Below, one piece after another: positions 59,524-64,000 of a stretch of 64,000 nucleotides of DNA. The stretch comes from JANNWF01 sp052390415 (GTDB lineage Bacteria; Pseudomonadota; Gammaproteobacteria; Xanthomonadales; Xanthomonadaceae), in contig JBQTGY010000006.1 of the NCBI GenBank assembly GCA_052390415.1, forward strand, positions 1 through 64,000, read 5' to 3'. A model generated the notes under the pieces. It saw nothing but the letters and a program-made list of their open reading frames with translations, was not told the origin of the DNA and searched no databases. Each line of letters begins with the position of its first letter. Position 1 is the first letter of the stretch. The position numbers were made by a program, and so were the translations under genes.

Positions 59524-59754
59524 GTGGCTGCCGTTTCCATTCGCCTTCCCGATGACGTGGCTGCGCGGCTTCAAGGCTTGGCTGACCTCACCGGGCGAAG
59601 CAAAACCTTCTACATGGTCGAAGCTATCCGTGAACACTTGGATGACCTTGAGGACCTTTACCTGGCCGAGCAAGAATTGATTGAACTTCGCGCCGGACGT
59701 TCGACGACGATTTCGCTCGAAGACGTGATGAAGCAGTATGGTCTGGCGGGTTGA
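59524..59754 (+). CDS. RelB/StbD-type ribbon-helix-helix antitoxin
   Basis: The 76-residue protein begins AAVSIRLPDDVAARLQGLAD, the RHH strand and first helix, continues with TGRSKTFYMVEAIREHLDDL and ends in an acidic toxin-binding helix with STTISLEDVMKQYGLAG. This is the DUF6290/RelB pattern common with RelE toxins. The start is GTG with AGGAGA eight bases upstream. The last 17 bases overlap the toxin gene, which ensures coupled synthesis. Confidence 0.88.
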   Translation: MAAVSIRLPDDVAARLQGLADLTGRSKTFYMVEAIREHLDDLEDLYLAEQELIELRAGRSTTISLEDVMKQYGLAG

Positions 59755-60007
59755 GTTATCGACCTTGGGACAGAAAAACGTCGCCAGGCTTGATCCCCAG
59801 ACGCGCGAGCGCGTGCTGAGATTCCTGTTCGAGCGGGTCGCCTTACTGAATGATCCCCGCAGCATCGGGGATTCCCTGAAAGGTTCGGAATTGGGCAGCT
59901 TCTGGAAGTATCGTGTCGGCGATTTCCGCATCATCGCCGACATTCGGGAGGAAGCGTTGTGCGTACTGGTGGTGAGAATTGGCAAACGGCGCGAGGTGTA
60001 TCGATGA
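59738..60007 (+). CDS. RelE/ParE-family toxin
   Basis: The 89-residue protein has the RelE fold pattern: WRVELSTLGQKNVARLDPQT with a helix, PRSIGDSLKGSELGSFWKYR, VGDFRIIADIREEALCVLVV and RIGKRREVY at the C-terminus, the usual site of catalytic Arg and Tyr. RelE toxins cleave mRNA at the ribosome. The ATG lies inside the antitoxin gene (17-base overlap). The length and motifs are complete, so it is probably active. Confidence 0.9.
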   Translation: MVWRVELSTLGQKNVARLDPQTRERVLRFLFERVALLNDPRSIGDSLKGSELGSFWKYRVGDFRIIADIREEALCVLVVRIGKRREVYR

Positions 60008-60321
60008 ACGCGCTGGCCGTGTCCGTTTCGACACCGGCGCCAAGCAATTCAGGAGCAAGTGAATAACCCGCAGGGCCATCGACCTGCCATTTCTCCAGCT
60101 TCGAAGACGATCAGCGAGCCCAACAGTCGCCCGAGTACTTTAGTAGTACAGATCCGCTTGCGCGAACGGCGACTTCAGCGCCGGCGCAACAGTAGTCGCC
60201 GTCGATAAGTCGGTCGAGAAAACGGAGTCTCTCATCACCCCAATTACTGGATGCTGCGGGGCATTCGCATATTCAAGCCCGCCACGTCACTGAAGCCGCG
60301 GCTCGCTACCAAGGAAAACCA
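60008..60321. other. Intergenic region upstream of the M16 peptidase gene
   Basis: About 314 bases without a supported gene. It contains a stem GGCGACT/AGTCGCC (60168-60174 with 60194-60200) whose loop includes the palindrome GCGCCGGCGC, and a TACTTTAGTA inverted repeat near 60136. These may be a terminator or a regulatory element, or remnants; nothing more can be said. Confidence 0.45.
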
Positions 60322-63111
60322 ATGCTCGCATCGTTTCGCGCCGCACTCGCTGCCTTCGCCCTGTTTGCACTGCTGTCGACCCCATCATCGGCGCTTGACT
60401 TGCCGAGCGGGGTAACGGCTGGCCCCAGCGTCGAGGGCATCACCGAATACCGCCTCGACAACGGCCTGCGCGTGCTGCTGTTTCCAGATGCCAGCAAGCC
60501 GACGGTGACGGTCAACATCACTTACCTGGTCGGCTCGCGTCACGAGAACTACGGTGAGACCGGGATGGCGCATTTGCTTGAGCACTTGCTGTTCAAGGGC
60601 ACACCGACGCATAGCGACATACCCGGCGAAATGAAAAAACGCGGTGTCGGGTTCAACGCCAGCACCTGGCTGGATCGGACGAACTATTTCGGCAGTTTCA
60701 CCGCCGATGACGAGACCTTGCGCTGGATGTTGGAGCTGGAAGCCGATCGCATGGTCAACAGTTTTGTCGCCCGCAAGGATCTCGATTCCGAGATGACCGT
60801 GGTGCGCAACGAGATGGAGTCGGGCGAAAACAATCCGGTGCGGGTGTTGATTGATCGCGTTACGTCCACCGCACATCTCTGGCACAACTACGGCAACTCG
60901 ACCATTGGCGCGCGTGCCGACATCGAGAATCTGCCGATCGAGCGCTTGCAAGCTTTCTATCGCGCGCACTACCGGCCAGACAATGCCACCTTGTTGGTGG
61001 CCGGACGCATCGAGCCAGCGCGCGCGCTCACCGAAATCGTCGCCACCTTTGGCAAGATCGCCAAACCCAGCGTACCGATGGAAGTCACCTACACCCGCGA
61101 ACCCACCCAGGACGGTGAGCGCGAAGTGACCGTACGCCGCGTCGGCGAGACGGCCTATGCAGCGCTGGCCTATCACGGACCCGCAGCAGCGCACGCCGAC
61201 TTCGCCGCGCTCGACGTGCTGCTCTCGGCGTTGGGCGACACGCCAACTGGTCGCCTGCACAAGGCGCTGGTGGAAAACAAGCTGGCGACATTTGTCGCCG
61301 GCTTCGGGTTCGCACTCGCCGAACCTGGCTACATGATGTTTCTCGCTGAAGTGCCGAAGGAAAGCTCCGTCGATGGCTTGCGGCCCAGACTCATCAAGCT
61401 GATCGAGGCCAACGTCGATGCGCCCTTCACCGAGGAAGAGGTCACGGACACCAAGCGGCGACTGTTGAAAGACATCGAGCTGACCATGAATGATGCCAAT
61501 CGCCTGGCGATGTCACTTTCGGAGGCCATCGCGCAAGGCGACTGGCGGATGTTTTTCCTGCAGCGTGACCGTATCGAGGCGGTTAGCGCGGCTGACGTGA
61601 ATCGTGTCGCTCAGCATTATCTGAAGCCAAGCAACCGCACCTTCGGCCAGTTCATTCCGACCGCGGCGCCCGACCGCACCGAGATCAGCGAGGCTCCCGC
61701 TGTCGCGAGTCTCGTCGAAGGTTACGTCGGTCGTGCAGCGATGGCCGCAGGTGAGGTGTTTGAGCCAAGTCCAGCAAATATCGACGCTCGAACCGAATGG
61801 ACGACTTTGGGTGATGCAGGCAATGAAACCAAGCTCGTCCTACTGCCGAAGAAGACCCGTGGTAACACCGTGCTACTCGCGATGAATCTGCGCTTTGGCG
61901 GCGCTGAGGATGTGCAAGGACAGTCGCGAGCGGCCGAGTTTGCAGCAGCGATGCTGACGCGCGGCAGCGAAAAATACAGCCGCGAAGCGATATCGCGGCG
62001 ACTTGATGAATTGAAGGCGCAGTTGAGCATCAGCGGCAGCACGCAAGGCCTGTCGGTAAGCGCCAACACGACTCGCGAACACTTGCCCGAGCTGCTCGCC
62101 TTGATCGAGGAGTTGCTCAAACATTCGACGTTTCCTGCCTCCGAGTTCGAACAATTGCGCACGCAGGCGATCACCGATGTTGAATCGTCGCGTACCGAGC
62201 CCACCGCAATTGCAGGACTTGAGCTCGATCGCTATGGCAACACCTGGCCCAAAGGCCACCCGAAATACGTCGAGAGTTTTGACGAACAGCTGGAGAGTCT
62301 GACATCCGTCACATTGGAACAAGCGCGCCAGTTCAGCGCTGACTTCCATGCGGCGCGCAGCGGTGAAATCACCTTGATTGGTGACTTCGATGCGGCCGCG
62401 ATCAAGTCGGATTTGCGCGCCCGTTTTGGCGACTGGACCGCAACAAAACCCTTCGTTCGGATCGCCGATCCCTACCGCGAGTTGGCCGCCGTCAGCCGCC
62501 GTTTTGAGACGCCCGACAAAGCCAATGCCCTGCTGCTGATGGCAGTGGGCTTGCCGATGGCCGACAGCCATCCAGATTATCCCGCGCTGATCGCTGGTAA
62601 TTATGTGTTTGGCGGCGGCTCCTTGAAGTCACGCCTGGCAGATCGCGTGCGGCAGAAGGATGGCCTGAGCTACAGCGTGGCGTCGCAGTTCAGCGCCGAC
62701 GCGATCGACGCAGCCGGCGGCCATTTGATGTATGCGATTGCAGCGCCAGAGAACATGGTTCGGGTCGAAGCGGCTTTTCGCGAAGAGTTGGCCTTGTTGC
62801 TGAAGGAAGGCGTTTCAGCGGTTGAGTTGAAAGATGCCATCGACGGTTTGCTGAAAGCGCGCGAGCGTTCGCGTGGCGAAGACGCATCCTTGCTTGCCTC
62901 GCTGAGCAACAACGCCTATCTGAATCGGACGATGGCTTGGAGTGCCGACTTGGAGGCCCGGCTTGCGGCATTGACGCCTGAGGTGGTCAACGCAGCACTG
63001 CGCAAGCATCTGAATCCGGAAAACTATTCGGTCTTCAGCGCTGGCGATTTTGCAGGCGTCGCTGCCAAACAGGCAGCTGTTGAAAAGGCAGGAGAGACGG
63101 CGGCGGATTAG
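60322..63111 (+). CDS. M16-family (pitrilysin/insulinase-like) zinc peptidase, periplasmic
   Basis: The 929-residue product has a signal peptide (cleavage near SSA). The N-terminal active-site domain has the inverted zinc motif HxxEH in GMAHLLEHLLFKG (His84, Glu87, His88), and the third ligand lies in the helix MTVVRNEMESGENNP. Further M16 domains follow, the later half inactive-type with NFRF-like strands (LLAMNLRFGGAEDVQGQSRA, NALLLMAVGLPMADSHPDYP). This two-active-half architecture fits large bacterial M16 peptidases that degrade peptides in the periplasm. It is convergent with the PLP enzyme gene at the right edge. Confidence 0.92.
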   Translation: MLASFRAALAAFALFALLSTPSSALDLPSGVTAGPSVEGITEYRLDNGLRVLLFPDASKPTVTVNITYLVGSRHENYGETGMAHLLEHLLFKGTPTHSDIPGEMKKRGVGFNASTWLDRTNYFGSFTADDETLRWMLELEADRMVNSFVARKDLDSEMTVVRNEMESGENNPVRVLIDRVTSTAHLWHNYGNSTIGARADIENLPIERLQAFYRAHYRPDNATLLVAGRIEPARALTEIVATFGKIAKPSVPMEVTYTREPTQDGEREVTVRRVGETAYAALAYHGPAAAHADFAALDVLLSALGDTPTGRLHKALVENKLATFVAGFGFALAEPGYMMFLAEVPKESSVDGLRPRLIKLIEANVDAPFTEEEVTDTKRRLLKDIELTMNDANRLAMSLSEAIAQGDWRMFFLQRDRIEAVSAADVNRVAQHYLKPSNRTFGQFIPTAAPDRTEISEAPAVASLVEGYVGRAAMAAGEVFEPSPANIDARTEWTTLGDAGNETKLVLLPKKTRGNTVLLAMNLRFGGAEDVQGQSRAAEFAAAMLTRGSEKYSREAISRRLDELKAQLSISGSTQGLSVSANTTREHLPELLALIEELLKHSTFPASEFEQLRTQAITDVESSRTEPTAIAGLELDRYGNTWPKGHPKYVESFDEQLESLTSVTLEQARQFSADFHAARSGEITLIGDFDAAAIKSDLRARFGDWTATKPFVRIADPYRELAAVSRRFETPDKANALLLMAVGLPMADSHPDYPALIAGNYVFGGGSLKSRLADRVRQKDGLSYSVASQFSADAIDAAGGHLMYAIAAPENMVRVEAAFREELALLLKEGVSAVELKDAIDGLLKARERSRGEDASLLASLSNNAYLNRTMAWSADLEARLAALTPEVVNAALRKHLNPENYSVFSAGDFAGVAAKQAAVEKAGETAAD

Positions 63112-63133
63112 GCCGCGCTCGTTCAGCCTCGGC

Positions 63134-63154
63134 CGATTTGGTTCGCCTAAATCG
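63134..63154. terminator. UUCG-capped stem between convergent genes
   Basis: CGATTTGG and CC(T)AAATCG pair around TTCG, a stable tetraloop, with one bulged T. It overlaps the stop codon of the minus-strand gene. Termination is plausible but no T run follows. Confidence 0.45.
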
Positions 63155-64000
63155 AATCCAGCGCCTGAATCAGATCGGCGACAAGATCCTCCGCATGTTC
63201 CAGTCCCACTGACATCCGGAGCAGGTTTTGCGGGGAAGTAGGATTCGGCCCCTCCACCGACGCACGATGCTCGATCAGGGACTCGCAACCGCCCAGCGAC
63301 GTTGCGTTGACGATCAATTTCAGCGCGCCCGCGACTGCCAGCGCGGCGTCGCGGCCACCATGCAAGGTAAAGCTCAGCATGCCGCCGAAGTCACTCATCT
63401 GTTGACGGGCGATAGCGTGACCCGCATGACTGGCGAGGCCGGGATAGTTGACGCCGCTAACTGCCGAGTGCGCCTCCAGCGCACTTGCCACCGCCTTCGC
63501 ATTGCGGCAATGCCAAGCCAATCGCGCTGGCAGCGAGCGACAGCCGCGCAAGGTCAGCCAAGCATTGAACGGGGACAAGGTCGCGCCGGTGATATGGCGG
63601 CGATGTGCAAGCGCTTCGAAGCGTTCATCGCGGCGAGCAAATACCAGCGCGCCGCCCATCACATCACTGTGGCCGCCGAAATATTTGGTCGTCGAGTGCA
63701 TGACGATGTGTGCGCCCAAAGCCAGCGGCTGCTGCAACAGCGGTGTCGCGAACGTGTTATCACAGACGATCAGGCTGCCCCTGGCCATGGCCAGTGCGAC
63801 CACGGCGCGAATGTCGGTCACTGCAAGCAAGGGATTGGACGGCGTTTCGATCCAAACCAGTCGTGTGTTGCCGCGCAGCGCATTTGCTAAGGCGCGCAGA
63901 TCGGCCATGTCTACGATGCTGGTTTCCACACCGCGAGCTGGCAGGAATTCGGTCGCCAAGCTGCGCAGGCCACCGTAACTCTCACTGGGGATCACGATGT
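63147..64000 (-). CDS. Cystathionine gamma-synthase/lyase-type PLP enzyme (N-terminus beyond window)
   Basis: At least 284 C-terminal residues of a trans-sulfuration enzyme are present; the frame is still open at the right edge (IVIPSESYGGLRS), so the N-terminal third with the first catalytic segments is outside. Visible are WIETPSNPLLAVTDI, SLIVCDNTFATPLLQQPLAL, the PLP-lysine segment MHSTTKYFGGHSDVMGG, WLTLRGCRSLPARL and SLGGCESLIEHRAS with SVGLEHAEDLVADL near the end. These are typical of MetB/MetC/CGL proteins, which make or break cystathionine or homocysteine. Gamma-synthase is the best guess; exact specificity needs the missing part. Confidence 0.9.
   Translation of the reverse strand, partial: IVIPSESYGGLRSLATEFLPARGVETSIVDMADLRALANALRGNTRLVWIETPSNPLLAVTDIRAVVALAMARGSLIVCDNTFATPLLQQPLALGAHIVMHSTTKYFGGHSDVMGGALVFARRDERFEALAHRRHITGATLSPFNAWLTLRGCRSLPARLAWHCRNAKAVASALEAHSAVSGVNYPGLASHAGHAIARQQMSDFGGMLSFTLHGGRDAALAVAGALKLIVNATSLGGCESLIEHRASVEGPNPTSPQNLLRMSVGLEHAEDLVADLIQALDSI

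Noticed and set aside
1..64000. tRNA, rRNA, prophage or insertion-sequence genes
   Set aside because: None was recognised by reading; small degenerate copies could have been missed without a dedicated search.

Overview
The window looks like a chromosomal segment of a high-GC gammaproteobacterium, most likely of the Xanthomonadales/Lysobacterales (Rhodanobacteraceae-like). Supporting signs are the YbaL antiporter, UbiJ-UbiB, long-form QueF, the OleC/OleD pair, many c-di-GMP proteins, TonB receptors, and many short palindromic (REP-like) repeats and TCCCGAA heptads between genes. No rRNA, tRNA, CRISPR array, prophage or insertion sequence was seen. The taxonomic call is inference from gene content.

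Layout. 1-3334: a G12 tract, then a three-gene ABC exporter (lipoprotein adaptor, ATPase, permease). 3518-6168: a secreted protein of unknown function, a PIN-toxin/RHH-antitoxin pair with a palindromic operator, and a half-size GDT1/UPF0016 transporter. 6257-11186: an uncharacterised proline-rich 654-aa protein translationally coupled to an ADP-ribosylglycohydrolase, followed by a beta-CASP metallo-beta-lactamase nuclease. 11431-16330: GntP-type permease, a Cys-rich small protein, YbaL and a beta-lactamase-fold serine hydrolase lipoprotein. 16534-19839: a membrane protein, a disrupted ORF, and an O-antigen-ligase-like protein paired with a secreted protein. 19891-24751: c-di-GMP genes (CSS-EAL phosphodiesterase; a periplasmic binding protein coupled to a GGDEF cyclase) with an acidic exported protein between them. 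24991-30575: DUF1615 lipoprotein, a large DUF349 protein, YehS and DoxX, separated by palindromes including a 186-nt inverted repeat. 30680-36184: a two-gene signalling operon of a REC-DUF3369-GGDEF-EAL regulator and a beta-propeller hybrid-length histidine kinase.

36365-42878 is the most coherent metabolic locus. It carries a DUF547 protein, a PiT-family permease, ArsM, two radical-SAM-associated glycosyltransferases, a membrane di-iron hydroxylase and the arsenosugar radical-SAM enzyme ArsS. Together they suggest synthesis of a methylated arsenosugar and possibly an arsenolipid. Seven perfect TCCCGAA heptads lie immediately before the arsS start codon.

43170-45251 holds queF between two paralogous outer-membrane barrel proteins. 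45361-50410 holds a TonB receptor, then oleC and oleD without oleA or oleB. 50533-54977 holds a YHS-domain protein, an outer-membrane protein, a processive GT2 and a GT-C mannosyltransferase-like protein. 55283-59462 holds a membrane HExxH protein, ubiJ, ubiB and a gluzincin-like protein. 59469-60007 is a RelBE-type module with a direct-repeat operator. 60322-64000 holds an M16 peptidase and, running off the right edge, a trans-sulfuration PLP enzyme.
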